64,000 nt of DNA from an uncultured Kineothrix sp. (GCA_910588855.1 CAJUSR010000007.1:107537-171536); one strand, 5' to 3'. Positions 1 to 8,682 are shown, counted from the stretch's first letter. The notes: generated by a model not told the origin, from the letters alone. Numbers and translations are program-made.

Positions 1-1107
1 CTTTTTGCAATGAATATTGCCATGATATTGAATGGTGAGGAGTTGAATTTTGTAGATGATACGGATGAAAAGGAATTTGACTTTATTGCCCCCGAAGCTG
101 AAATCCTTATAGTGGATGACAATGCGGTGAATCTGACTGTAGCGGAAGGGATTTTAGAGCCGCTGAAGATGAAGATAGATACGGTAACCAGCGGCAAGGC
201 TGCCGTAGACAAGATTTCAAAATTCCATTATGATATTATCTTTATGGATCATATGATGCCGGAACTGGACGGGGTGGAGACGACGCATATTATCAGACGT
301 TTTCATCCGGAGTATGATGATGTGCCAATTATTGCCTTGACCGCAAATGCTATGGAGGGTACGAAGGAGATGTTCTGCAGGGAAGGGATGAACGACTTTG
401 TTGCCAAACCCGTGGAACTTCGTTTGCTGGCTGCCAAGGTAAAGAAATGGCTGCCAATAGAAAAGGTACAGAAGGTTTACATAACAAAAAGTGTCGACAA
501 AGAAGAGAAAAAGCTGGATCATATTGTAGTGGGCGATTTGGATATAAAATATGCTATGGAATTTTTAATCAGTGAGGAACTGTTCTGGAAAGTTTTGAAA
601 GTGTATTACCATAGCATTGAGAAGAAGGCGAAATTAATTAAGACGATGGAAGAAGAGGGGGATTGGACAGGATATACGATAGAAGTCCATGCATTAAAAA
701 ATTCTTCCAAGCAAATCGGTGCCATGTCCTTGTCCGAGAAAGCGGCAGCCTTAGAAAAAGCAGGGAATGCAAGGGATGTATCTACAATCCATAGGTATAC
801 GGATGATATGCTGGAACAGTATCTTGGTTATCTGCCGGTGCTGGAGCCTTTCTGCGCGGATAAGGAAGAGGAATCCGAGAAGAAAGCTTTTTCAAAGGAG
901 GCTTTGCTTGAGTGCTTCCGAAAGATGAAGATGGCGGTAGAAGATTTGGATATGGACGGGATGGAGGAAGTTATTCAGGAGATGGAGCAATACCAATACG
1001 AAGGATGGAGGAAGGAATTATTCCTTCAGTTAAAGTATGCAGTGGAAGAGGTGGATGCAGACAGCTGCGAGAGTATTATGCTGGAGTGGGGGAAGAAGGC
1101 GGAGTAA
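1..1107 (+). CDS. Hybrid sensor histidine kinase, C-terminal fragment (REC-Hpt)
   Basis: This is the 3' part of a gene that enters from the left edge: the frame is open from base 1 and the first ATG (10) sits only about 30 residues before a receiver domain. Numbered from that ATG, residues about 30-145 form a response-regulator receiver with acidic pocket (VDDN), phospho-acceptor Asp80 (FMDHMMPELDG) and the conserved Lys (AKP). Residues about 185-275 form an Hpt domain whose His227 lies in HALKNSSKQIGA. REC followed by Hpt is the usual tail of Lachnospiraceae hybrid kinases, which pass phosphate His-Asp-His to a separate regulator. The kinase core and sensor lie outside the window. A stand-alone REC-Hpt protein is less likely because no ribosome site precedes base 10. 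Confidence 0.85.
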   Translation, partial: LFAMNIAMILNGEELNFVDDTDEKEFDFIAPEAEILIVDDNAVNLTVAEGILEPLKMKIDTVTSGKAAVDKISKFHYDIIFMDHMMPELDGVETTHIIRRFHPEYDDVPIIALTANAMEGTKEMFCREGMNDFVAKPVELRLLAAKVKKWLPIEKVQKVYITKSVDKEEKKLDHIVVGDLDIKYAMEFLISEELFWKVLKVYYHSIEKKAKLIKTMEEEGDWTGYTIEVHALKNSSKQIGAMSLSEKAAALEKAGNARDVSTIHRYTDDMLEQYLGYLPVLEPFCADKEEESEKKAFSKEALLECFRKMKMAVEDLDMDGMEEVIQEMEQYQYEGWRKELFLQLKYAVEEVDADSCESIMLEWGKKAE

Positions 1108-1182
1108 AAAACGGCGGGAATACGATGATTTTTATCCGTCTGATTTCCCACATGATAAGTCTTCGCGTCAGGTCTGAATTTG

Positions 1183-1230
1183 TTGCGCAAGTATGGAACA
1201 ATATGGTATAATAAGGGCAGGCATTATACC
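1183..1230 (+). promoter_or_regulatory. Predicted sigma-A promoter of hpf with dyad over the -10
   Basis: TTGCGC (1183-1188), an 18-bp spacer and a perfect TATAAT (1207-1212) lie about 100 bp upstream of hpf. The -10 is part of a perfect 8-bp inverted repeat, GGTATAAT (1205-1212) and ATTATACC (1223-1230), which could be an operator or a hairpin at the mRNA 5' end. Confidence 0.55.
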
Positions 1231-1311
1231 AACATTGATTTACGTTTATACGGAGAGGACAAGTTTAGAGTGTAGTGTTCACAGAATAATCCAACGAAAG
1301 GGATGAGAAAT

Positions 1312-1839
1312 ATGAAGTTTGTTATAGTAGGGAAGAATATTGAGGTTACAGAGGGGTTAAAAACGGCAGTTGAGGATAAAATCGGCAAGCTGGAAAGATA
1401 TTTTACCCAGGAAACAGAGGTACATGTTACATTAAGCGTAGAAAAAGAACGGCAGAAGATAGAAGTGACGATACCGGTGAAAGGCAATATCATCCGTTCG
1501 GAGCAGGTCAGCAACGATATGTATGTTTCTATCGACTTGGTGGAAGAGATTATTGAAAGACAGATTAAAAAGTATAAAAACAAACTGATAGACCAGAAGC
1601 AATCGGCAAGCTTTTTCAAGCAGGAGTTCATTGAAAAAGACTATATGGACGATGAAGAAGTGAAAATCATACGGACAAAGAAGTTTGACATTAAGCCCAT
1701 GTATCCGGAAGATGCATGTGTGCAGATGGAGCTTCTTGGGCATAATTTCTTTGTATTCTTCAACGCGGAGACTGAACAGGTTAACGTGGTATATAAGAGG
1801 AAAGGGAATACCTATGGCCTGATTGAGCCGGAGGTGTAG
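1312..1839 (+). CDS. hpf: Ribosome hibernation promoting factor, long form
   Basis: This 175-residue protein matches the long HPF family of Firmicutes. The N-terminal S30AE/YfiA domain (MKFVIVGKNIEVTEGL..., about 1-105) binds the 30S subunit and blocks mRNA and tRNA sites. The C-terminal domain (about 115-175, IIRTKKFDIKPMYPEDACVQMELLGHNFFVFFN) dimerises ribosomes into 100S particles. The start is placed at ATG 1312 because AAAGGG at 1298-1302 is correctly spaced for it, whereas the in-frame ATG at 1303 directly abuts that purine run. It is preceded by its own promoter-like sequence. Family HPF is induced on entry to stationary phase; nothing here shows that directly. Confidence 0.95.
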   Translation: MKFVIVGKNIEVTEGLKTAVEDKIGKLERYFTQETEVHVTLSVEKERQKIEVTIPVKGNIIRSEQVSNDMYVSIDLVEEIIERQIKKYKNKLIDQKQSASFFKQEFIEKDYMDDEEVKIIRTKKFDIKPMYPEDACVQMELLGHNFFVFFNAETEQVNVVYKRKGNTYGLIEPEV

Positions 1840-1937
1840 GCGGACAAGCTTGTGGGATATGTGTAGAAGTTTGTGCAAAAAGAGGATAAAACAGAGGATT
1901 TCTTGTAGCGATGAATGATTTTGCCTGCGGGTAATTA

Positions 1938-1946
1938 TGCTATAAT
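1938..1946 (+). promoter_or_regulatory. Extended -10 promoter upstream of the immA-like gene
   Basis: TGC directly precedes a perfect TATAAT (1941-1946), the extended -10 configuration, about 105 bp upstream of the metallopeptidase gene. No good -35 hexamer is present at normal spacing. Confidence 0.45.
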
Positions 1947-1990
1947 TATTATGTTTTTCAACAACATTCCCAATGAGGAAAGGATGGTGG

Positions 1991-2065
1991 ATGCATAATA
2001 GCCAGAATCATTTATTTCAGCAAGAGGGCCAATTACAAAAGGATAATATATATGGACAAGCTTAA
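1991..2065 (+). CDS. Possible small ORF overlapping the protease start
   Basis: A 24-codon frame (starting MHNSQNHLF, ending YGQA) begins at ATG 1991 behind GGAAAGGATGGTGG and overlaps the start of the ImmA-like gene (2052) by 14 bases. It is hydrophilic and Gln/Asn rich. It could be a leader peptide that couples translation, or the remnant of an antitoxin/Xre gene, which normally precedes ImmA-like proteases. I have no homology evidence, and it may be chance. Confidence 0.2.
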   Translation: MHNSQNHLFQQEGQLQKDNIYGQA

Positions 2066-2645
2066 AGCACTCAATACTTATATAGAAACAACGAAAAGAG
2101 AGATATTAGAGGGAAAAAATATAAGCCCTCATACTATTTCTGAAAAAATACTCAGCATCTGGGGGGTAAAGGAGCCTCCGGTTCCGATTATAGAGATATT
2201 GAAAGCATTAGGGTTCCGGATTTTTGAACAGGAGTATAAGGAAGAGGACAGGGAACTATCCGGATTTATTGCGATTGATAATGAATATCGGGATAAATTT
2301 GGTACAGACAAAATTATTTCTTTAAATACTGCGGATAACCAAGGGCATAAACGTTTTACATTAGCCCATGAATTGAGCCATTATATTTTTGATTTTAACC
2401 CGCGGGTGATGGCGTCTTACTCAAACCCATACATAACATATGAGGCGGATAAACCGATAGAGAAGGATGCAAATAGGTTTGCAGCGAATTTGCTAATGCC
2501 TGAAAAAATTTTTATAAAAGAATATAAAAGATTGAAAGAGGAAGGTTTGGGGCTATATGACATAGTGGGAAAACTTTCGGAGGAATTTTTAGTTTCTGCC
2601 AAGGCAATTGAGAAGAGATTTGTAGAAGTGGGAATAAATGGATGA
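2052..2645 (+). CDS. ImmA/IrrE family metallo-endopeptidase
   Basis: This 197-residue protein has the zinc peptidase helix HELSH (His106-Glu107...His110) followed by ANRFAANLLMP, the downstream signature in ImmA/IrrE (COG2856/M78) proteins, where the third ligand lies in the EKDANRFAANLLMP stretch. The family cleaves phage-type or stress repressors; the best known is B. subtilis ImmA, which degrades ImmR. There is no HTH on this protein and no Xre repressor next to it. Its stop overlaps the start of a two-helix membrane protein by ATGA, so the two are translationally coupled and probably work together. The start follows AAAAGGA at 2037-2043. Confidence 0.9.
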   Translation: MDKLKALNTYIETTKREILEGKNISPHTISEKILSIWGVKEPPVPIIEILKALGFRIFEQEYKEEDRELSGFIAIDNEYRDKFGTDKIISLNTADNQGHKRFTLAHELSHYIFDFNPRVMASYSNPYITYEADKPIEKDANRFAANLLMPEKIFIKEYKRLKEEGLGLYDIVGKLSEEFLVSAKAIEKRFVEVGING

Positions 2646-3118
2646 CAGATGCGGAAAATACACATGATAATGAGGATAGGTATTTAAACTACCTTGAGGA
2701 ACCAGCAAATACGGATGAGATTGCAACGGACGAGATGCTGGCGGGAAATGATAAACGGCACTTGATAAGGCATAATGAAAATTACACAAAGTTGTTGTCA
2801 TGTTATGTAAATAATATTGCAAAAACCTTAAAAGCGAAATATTATTTTAAGATAATTTTTTTCGGTGTTGTTATGCTTGCCATAGTATCAGTAATTGTTA
2901 TGTTCGTATGGTCGCTGATTTGTGCATTAGAGTGTGAGGGTTTGGAAGCAGCAGTCGTAGCTGTAATCGGTTCGTTTGTTTCCATAATATCTGCAACAAT
3001 TGTTTTACCCTCCATTATAGCTAAATATCTTTTCAATTTGGATGAGGAAAAAGATGCCGTGGAAATTATAAAAGGGATGCAGGAGTTTGATAAAACAATA
3101 CGGAAGCATAATGATTAA
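2642..3118 (+). CDS. Hypothetical two-helix membrane protein coupled to the ImmA-like protease
   Basis: I do not recognise this 158-residue protein. It has a hydrophilic acidic N-terminus (about 1-65), two hydrophobic segments (about 69-95, KIIFFGVVMLAIVSVIVMF; and about 100-130, AVVAVIGSFVSIISATIVL) and a short charged C-terminal helix (NLDEEKDAVEIIKGM). It starts inside the stop of the protease gene (ATGA). A hairpin terminator follows immediately, so this is a closed two-gene unit. The layout of a soluble protease plus a small membrane protein resembles toxin-antitoxin or anti-phage pairs, but it could equally be a regulated-proteolysis pair. The role is inference only. Confidence 0.7.
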   Translation: MTDAENTHDNEDRYLNYLEEPANTDEIATDEMLAGNDKRHLIRHNENYTKLLSCYVNNIAKTLKAKYYFKIIFFGVVMLAIVSVIVMFVWSLICALECEGLEAAVVAVIGSFVSIISATIVLPSIIAKYLFNLDEEKDAVEIIKGMQEFDKTIRKHND

Positions 3119-3159
3119 GGCATTATTTTATAAGGGTTAATTATAATAAAAAAAGAGAT

Positions 3160-3189
3160 AGATGCGTGGCATGGCTGCGCATCTTTTTT
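3160..3189 (+). terminator. Rho-independent terminator after the protease/membrane pair
   Basis: AGATGCG (3160-3166) and CGCATCT (3178-3184) form a 7-bp stem followed by six T residues, preceded by an A-rich run that makes it potentially bidirectional. Confidence 0.75.
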
Positions 3190-3224
3190 CATATATTGCT
3201 ATGAGATATGTAGGATGGTGGAAA

Positions 3225-4313
3225 ATGCAATATCTGAAAAGAATAAAAAAGGCTATATTGATAGAAGGAATACTTTTGGCATCATTGTGCAGCGTATTCA
3301 TGATGGGGGCGCTGAAGGGGAACAGGACGGGAACACAGCCGCAGGCGGTGGAGGTTGGCTCGGTCGGGGAGAAAGAATATATCAAATGGGTGGATTTTAA
3401 TGTTTCTTATGAAGCGTTGTGCGAAGCCTATAAGTGGGATGTGGAGACTTATGAAGAAGCCCAGGCGGATAAAAATATTGCGCATGTAAACTGGATACAA
3501 TTGCTTGCCTATGTAGGGGCGAAACATGGAGGGAACTTCCCTTCCGGCACGGTATCAGAAATTGCGAAGACGGCAAAAAAAGTAAAAACAAATGAAATAA
3601 CGATGGCAGAGCTTGTCAGGGATATGAAGTATTATGCCTATTATCTGGAAGCGTATGAGGCTGTTTTGGGCGGCTTTGTAGGGGAGTATGAGATACAGAA
3701 AAAGAGGGAGGACGGAAAGGCGGAGTGGGAGAAATGTTATGGGCTGAAGGCTTTTTCGCCTATTGCAAAAGGGTTTGAATACAGCGATTATGATGATTTC
3801 GGTGCATCCAGAAGCTACGGTTATTCCAGGCCGCATTTGGGGCATGACATGATGGGGCAGGTAGGCACACCCGTGGTGGCGATTGAGTCCGGCTATGTGG
3901 AAGCGATTGGGTGGAACCAATATGGGGGCTGGCGTCTGGGCATCCGCAGTTTCGATGGGAAAAGGTATTATTATTATGCCCATTTACGGCAGAATTTCCC
4001 ATATTGCAAAGATTTGGAAGAGGGAAGCGTAGTGACGGCAGGGCAGGTCATCGGTTATATGGGGCATACCGGCTACAGCAAAACGGAAAATGTGAACAAC
4101 ATAAAAGTAGTCCATCTCCATTGGGGATTGCAGCTTATTTTTGATGAGTCGCAGAAAGAGGGAAACAATGAGATATGGATTGATTGTTATGATTTGAGCC
4201 GGTTCCTTTATAAGAACCGTTCGGAAACAGTAAAGAATGAGGAGACAAAAGAATGGTACCGCGTTTATGATATGAAGGACCCGGCGGTGGAGAAATATTT
4301 GAGAAGTAAATAG
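3225..4313 (+). CDS. Membrane-anchored M23 (LytM-type) peptidase
   Basis: This is a 362-residue protein with an N-terminal signal-anchor (about 9-30, KAILIEGILLASLCSVFMMGAL), a helical middle region and a C-terminal M23 domain. The LytM metal ligands are visible: His204 and Asp208 in HLGHD, and His297-x-His299 in VHLHWG, plus the YAHL motif. It therefore probably cleaves peptidoglycan cross-bridges outside the membrane. Longer in-frame starts back to 3162 were rejected because they run through the terminator hairpin of the previous unit; ATG 3225 follows AGGATGGTGG. Its neighbours are monocistronic, and no sporulation partner such as SpoIIIAH is visible. Confidence 0.85.
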   Translation: MQYLKRIKKAILIEGILLASLCSVFMMGALKGNRTGTQPQAVEVGSVGEKEYIKWVDFNVSYEALCEAYKWDVETYEEAQADKNIAHVNWIQLLAYVGAKHGGNFPSGTVSEIAKTAKKVKTNEITMAELVRDMKYYAYYLEAYEAVLGGFVGEYEIQKKREDGKAEWEKCYGLKAFSPIAKGFEYSDYDDFGASRSYGYSRPHLGHDMMGQVGTPVVAIESGYVEAIGWNQYGGWRLGIRSFDGKRYYYYAHLRQNFPYCKDLEEGSVVTAGQVIGYMGHTGYSKTENVNNIKVVHLHWGLQLIFDESQKEGNNEIWIDCYDLSRFLYKNRSETVKNEETKEWYRVYDMKDPAVEKYLRSK

Positions 4314-4336
4314 GCGGAACCAAAACAAACCTTGTT

Positions 4337-4371
4337 TTGACATTAGAGGATTCTTATGCTATGCTTGACAG
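4337..4371 (+). promoter_or_regulatory. Sigma-A promoter giving a probably leaderless mRNA
   Basis: TTGACA (4337-4342), exactly 17 bp, then TATGCT (4360-4365). The expected transcription start, 6-7 bp after the -10, falls on the A of the ATG of the LytTR regulator at 4372. No ribosome site is present, and an in-frame TGA at 4366 excludes an upstream start. The -35 overlaps a weak dyad (AAAACAA / TTGTTTT) after the M23 gene. Confidence 0.7.
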
Positions 4372-5106
4372 ATGAAAATAGTAATTTGTGATGACAGTAT
4401 AGAAGACTTGATAAAAATTGAAAAGCTTTTACGCAAATATATGGGTTCTTACACGAATACCGAAATCGAGGTAGAGAAGTATTCCAATCCATCCCAATTA
4501 TACAATAAGATATGCGGGAAGGAATTGGCGGATATTTATATTCTGGATATGCTAATGGATGAAAAATCGGGAATTGACATCGGCAACAGGATTAGAAAAG
4601 CTGATAGTAAAAACGTAATCATTTATGTTACTTCTTCCGATGAGTTTGCATTGGATGCGTATCGTGTACAAGCTGCAAGATATTTGCTGAAACCGATTAA
4701 AGAAGAGGAATTTTTTGAAGCTTTGGACTATGCTTTGGCTAGTACGGAGATAAAAAACGGGCCTCTTTATTTAGTAAAAACAAAAGGCGGATTTGTATCC
4801 ATACCTTATTCTAAAATAGAATATATCGAAAATGCGTCAAGAGTATTGGACATTCATTTGACGGACGGGGAAAATATAAAAAGTATTTTTATCAGGAAAT
4901 CTTTTGACACGGAGATAGAAGAATTGCTGAATGATAAAAGCTTTCTTCAAGTCCATAAATCTTTTGTAATTAATTTAAAACATGTCAAAAGACTGACGAT
5001 GAATAATGTTGTTATGGAAAGCGGCAAAAGTATTCCTGTCAGCAAGGCAAGAAGCGCAGGGGCAAAAAAAGAGTATCTTATATTTGCTTCCGAACAGTAT
5101 AGGTAG
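4372..5106 (+). CDS. LytTR-family response regulator (AgrA-like)
   Basis: This 244-residue protein has an N-terminal receiver (Asp7-Asp8 pocket, phospho-acceptor Asp59 in YILDMLMDE, conserved Lys in LLKPI) and a C-terminal LytTR DNA-binding domain (about 140-240; IPYSKIEYIENASRV, FLQVHKSFVINLKHV). LytTR regulators bind paired direct repeats upstream of targets, often cell-wall, bacteriocin or quorum genes. The GHKL kinase 8 bp downstream is its evident partner. No agrB/agrD-type peptide genes are adjacent, so the signal is unknown. The gene has no Shine-Dalgarno sequence and seems to be expressed from a leaderless transcript. Confidence 0.93.
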   Translation: MKIVICDDSIEDLIKIEKLLRKYMGSYTNTEIEVEKYSNPSQLYNKICGKELADIYILDMLMDEKSGIDIGNRIRKADSKNVIIYVTSSDEFALDAYRVQAARYLLKPIKEEEFFEALDYALASTEIKNGPLYLVKTKGGFVSIPYSKIEYIENASRVLDIHLTDGENIKSIFIRKSFDTEIEELLNDKSFLQVHKSFVINLKHVKRLTMNNVVMESGKSIPVSKARSAGAKKEYLIFASEQYR

Positions 5107-5114
5107 GGTCGGGT

Positions 5115-6407
5115 ATGGACTATTTTAGAAGTTCTTATTATGCAATCAGCCATATATTTTTAATGTTGTTTATCTATTTATTTGTGACACACCGCTATTC
5201 TAAAGAAAAAACGATAGGAATTTGTTTTTCTTCTTTTTTCGTATTGACCATATCCGATTGCCTGAAATTGAATATGTTTCCGGACAGCGATATATGTTAT
5301 GTTGTAGTGACTATATTGCAAATATTTGTAACTCAGTTTACCGGAATCTATATATCGGATACAAGGGATAGCAGAGCTTTGTTTATGGGTTTGACTGCAT
5401 CCAATTATGTCATAGCCGGCAGTTTAGCCGCATCTATTTTGCATATTTATACGGAAAGCATATTTTTTTCCCTTGTGGGAAGCTTTTTTATCCACGCCTC
5501 CATTTTGCTGTTCCTTTATTTTAAAATCAGGGAGACATGGCTGGAATGCTATGAAAAGGAACTGGTGAAAGATTGGTGGGGGCTGTGCCTGATTCCGGTT
5601 TTCTTTTATTGCGGTTTTTGTTTCCTCGCATTTTTTCCTTATACACTGTATGATAACCCTCATAATATATATGGGACTACAATGTTTATTATTACTATGT
5701 TCGCTTCCTATGTGGCAGTGTTCCAGTATGTGAAAAGCGAATCTGACCGGATAAGGATTAATTGGGAGAACGTATTATTTGAGACTTATATTAAGGGGCT
5801 TGAGAGCCAGTATTGTCTGGTGGAGCAGGCTGAGAAGAATTTGAAAATCTTACGGCATGATATGAGGCATTATTCTAATATGATTGATGCATTTTTGGAA
5901 CAGGGGGAATATGATGAGATTAAAAGGGTGACAGAGTACATAAACGGGGTGACGGAAGACAATAAAGTGGTTAAATATTGCGAAAATATCGTTATCCATT
6001 CTATCCTTTCCCGAATGATAGAAAAGGCCTCTTCTTTGGGGGTAGATATCCGTTTAGATGCTGTGGTCCTGAAAGACGTGCCGGTGAACGATTATGAATT
6101 GGCGGCAGTAATTGCAAATTTGCTGGAAAATGCATTGATTGGTGTGAAAGATTTGGACGAAAAGGGGAGACGGTATATTGACGCGAAGATTCAGTGTACA
6201 CAGGAGCATTTATTGATACAAATAAAAAACGAATGCGAAAAAGATGTCATATTCGATTCCCAAACAGGGCTTCCGAAAAGCAATATGGGAAACGGGCATG
6301 GGCTGGGAATGCAGAGTATATCTGCTTTTTCGGATAAAATAGGGGGAAATGTGGGCTGTTTTTGCAAAGAGGGGGTTTTCAATATTATTATATTTGCGAA
6401 ATTTTAG
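5115..6407 (+). CDS. GHKL-domain sensor histidine kinase (AgrC-like)
   Basis: This is a 430-residue kinase. The N-terminal half (about 5-210) is hydrophobic with about six transmembrane helices, as in AgrC-type peptide receptors. Cytoplasmic motifs follow: H-box around His248 (LRHDMRHYSN), N-box (NLLENALIG) and G-box (NGHGLGMQSI), characteristic of the HATPase_c_5/GHKL class. It starts 8 bp after the LytTR regulator and is surely co-transcribed. No pheromone gene is seen on either side, so it is an orphan Agr-like pair or responds to a non-peptide cue. Confidence 0.92.
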   Translation: MDYFRSSYYAISHIFLMLFIYLFVTHRYSKEKTIGICFSSFFVLTISDCLKLNMFPDSDICYVVVTILQIFVTQFTGIYISDTRDSRALFMGLTASNYVIAGSLAASILHIYTESIFFSLVGSFFIHASILLFLYFKIRETWLECYEKELVKDWWGLCLIPVFFYCGFCFLAFFPYTLYDNPHNIYGTTMFIITMFASYVAVFQYVKSESDRIRINWENVLFETYIKGLESQYCLVEQAEKNLKILRHDMRHYSNMIDAFLEQGEYDEIKRVTEYINGVTEDNKVVKYCENIVIHSILSRMIEKASSLGVDIRLDAVVLKDVPVNDYELAAVIANLLENALIGVKDLDEKGRRYIDAKIQCTQEHLLIQIKNECEKDVIFDSQTGLPKSNMGNGHGLGMQSISAFSDKIGGNVGCFCKEGVFNIIIFAKF

Positions 6408-6496
6408 GCTGTTTTGCGAAAAAACAGGAGGTATGAAAGGCGGGGGAAGCAGTATAATTAAAAAAATACTATGATACGGGCACAGAGGGGACTTTC

Positions 6497-8428
6497 ATGC
6501 AGAAAACCTTTATGAAATATACTTTTTTAATTATAACATCCGCTATTTTCCTAATACTTATTATTCATTTCCGGTTTAGCGAAAATATGCTTGAGGAGCA
6601 GCAATACGGCACCTTTTATGCAAAAACGGAACAAATGATACATACCCTGGAAACCAATCAGGAAGAGCTGCAGCAGTTAAACGAGAGTCTGGATGAAGAC
6701 TATCTTACTAGAGCCAGAGCGGCAGCATATGTGTTGGACAGGGAAGGAGGCTCTTCGATGGATGTGTGGCAGATGCAATATCTGGCAAGGCTTTTGAATG
6801 TGGATGAACTGCATGTCATTGATGAGAATGGGATTATTGTTTCGGGCTCTATTTCAAAATATGTGGGGATTGATATGGATGACCATGAGCAGACGCGTGC
6901 TTTTTTGACTCTTTTGGAAAGCGGCGACAACGCTTATCTGATTCAGGAAGCACAGCCGAATGCGGCAGAAAACAGGATAATGAAGTATGTAGGCGTTGCG
7001 AGGAAACGCCGGAGGGGGATTGTACAGGTGGGGTTTAAACCTACCAGACAGATGGAGGCCATATCAAGGAATACTTATGATTATATTTTTTCAAGGTTCC
7101 CTACGGATATCGGAGAGGAACTTTTTGTGGTCGATGCTTCCACCGGAGAAGTCCTTGGCCATTCTGACGGCATGGGCAAAGATTTCCATGAGGACTGCTA
7201 TCAATTGGAACAGCTCAATGATTGCGAAGGCGGAGCGTACATAAAAGGGGAAGAAGGGGAAACAATGTATGTAGTGAGCCGGAAATACGAGGATGTCTTA
7301 CTATGTGCGCTGCTTCCCCAAAGTATTCTTTTCCGAAGGATATGGAAACATATTCTGGCTATTTCGGCCTATTTGTTTTTTGTCGAGGCGGCGGTCATGC
7401 TGCTCTTAAATTATCTTGTTAAACAAAAAGTGATTGACGGGATTCATCATATTATCGGAAACCTTACTTCGATTACGAATGGAAACTTTGACACAATCGT
7501 AAAGGTAGGTGGAAACAGGGAATTTGAAGAATTAAGCACTGGCATTAATACGATGGTAAAGAGTATTGTCAATCTTTCAGACCGTATTTCTGCGATTATA
7601 GAAATCAGCGGTATCCCTTTGGCAGCCTTTGAGTACGAGCGGGGAATGAATCATGTTTTTACTACCTCAGGTCTTGGCGAATTATTGGATATACCCGCGG
7701 CAAAGGCTGCCAAACTTTATAAAAACTCTACGCTTTTCGGGCAATATATGAGGGAAGTTACGGAAGAGCCGATAGAAGGGGAAGAAGATATTTTTCAAAT
7801 TAATGAAGGGAAGTATGTCCGTATCCATATGTCGAAGTCAGAGGAGGGATATCTTGGCATTGTGACCGATACCACAAAGGATATGCTGCAGAAAAGACAG
7901 ATGCAATACGAGAATACGCACGATGCACTGACAGGGCTGTGCAAGTTTGGCTATTTCAAGCAGCTTGCGGAGGGGATACTGCATAAGCTGCCACATGGGG
8001 AAGTATGTGCGTTTGTTATGCTTGATTTGGATTATTTTAAACCAATCAACGATACCTTTGGCCATGATGCCGGTGACCGGTACCTTCAGGGTTTTTCGGG
8101 GATTATGCAATCCATGCCTGAGGAGCATTTTTTATGCGCAAGGCGTTCCGGGGATGAATTTTGTATGATGATTTATGGCTGTGAAGATAAAGCGGGGATT
8201 CTTGGATATCTGGATATGTTTTATAAGGAACTTGGGGAAACCGATATATGCCTTTCGGATACGGAGTCCAGGAAGATAAGCGCTTCTGCAGGCTTTGTGT
8301 GGACGGATGATGCAAAAGGCAATGTATCCGAATTGTTAAGTCATGCGGACGAAGCGCTTTACGAGATGAAAAAGGATACGAAAGGGTATTATGTGGAATA
8401 TCAATTGAAAAATCATCCTGATTGTTAA
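6497..8428 (+). CDS. Membrane diguanylate cyclase with extracytoplasmic sensor
   Basis: This is a 643-residue protein: TM helix (about 7-25), an extracytoplasmic Cache-like sensor (about 30-280), a second TM helix (about 285-310), a HAMP-like linker (about 315-370), a PAS-like segment (about 375-455) and a C-terminal GGDEF domain. The active-site loop reads SGDEF (551-555), and the Mg/GTP motif DLDYFKPINDTFGH is intact, so it should make cyclic di-GMP. The RxxD inhibitory site is missing five residues upstream (the aligned residues are EEHF), which suggests weak product inhibition. The start follows GAGGGG. It ends just before a strong terminator. The SGDEF variant occurs in active enzymes, so activity is likely. 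Confidence 0.9.
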   Translation: MQKTFMKYTFLIITSAIFLILIIHFRFSENMLEEQQYGTFYAKTEQMIHTLETNQEELQQLNESLDEDYLTRARAAAYVLDREGGSSMDVWQMQYLARLLNVDELHVIDENGIIVSGSISKYVGIDMDDHEQTRAFLTLLESGDNAYLIQEAQPNAAENRIMKYVGVARKRRRGIVQVGFKPTRQMEAISRNTYDYIFSRFPTDIGEELFVVDASTGEVLGHSDGMGKDFHEDCYQLEQLNDCEGGAYIKGEEGETMYVVSRKYEDVLLCALLPQSILFRRIWKHILAISAYLFFVEAAVMLLLNYLVKQKVIDGIHHIIGNLTSITNGNFDTIVKVGGNREFEELSTGINTMVKSIVNLSDRISAIIEISGIPLAAFEYERGMNHVFTTSGLGELLDIPAAKAAKLYKNSTLFGQYMREVTEEPIEGEEDIFQINEGKYVRIHMSKSEEGYLGIVTDTTKDMLQKRQMQYENTHDALTGLCKFGYFKQLAEGILHKLPHGEVCAFVMLDLDYFKPINDTFGHDAGDRYLQGFSGIMQSMPEEHFLCARRSGDEFCMMIYGCEDKAGILGYLDMFYKELGETDICLSDTESRKISASAGFVWTDDAKGNVSELLSHADEALYEMKKDTKGYYVEYQLKNHPDC

Positions 8429-8576
8429 TTTTTCAACCTGCAATTTGAACCGGAACTGCAAAGATGCCCTCATCGCAATAAGTTGTTGTGATATAGAATA
8501 AAAACTAATATAAAATAAGAGCTAGCATAAAAATAAAAGTGCGGGTGGGGGAACCTATCTGTTATCCTTAATAAGG

Positions 8577-8620
8577 AATCAGGGGAATCGTCTGAAAAAG
8601 AAGGATTCCCCTGATTTTCT
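8577..8620. terminator. Strong hairpin terminator
   Basis: A perfect 13-bp stem (AATCAGGGGAATC at 8577-8589, complement at 8604-8616) has a 14-nt loop and a following T-rich tail. It lies 150 bp after the cyclase gene. Confidence 0.75.
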
Positions 8621-8682
8621 GTTATACGGTAAAATAGGAACAATTCAAACATTGTTTGAGTAGTTCTTTTTTTTACCTTATA

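Noticed and set aside
3162..3224. Upstream extension of the M23 peptidase
   Set aside because: It passes through a terminator hairpin and adds a sequence without signal-peptide character; ATG 3225 has a better site.
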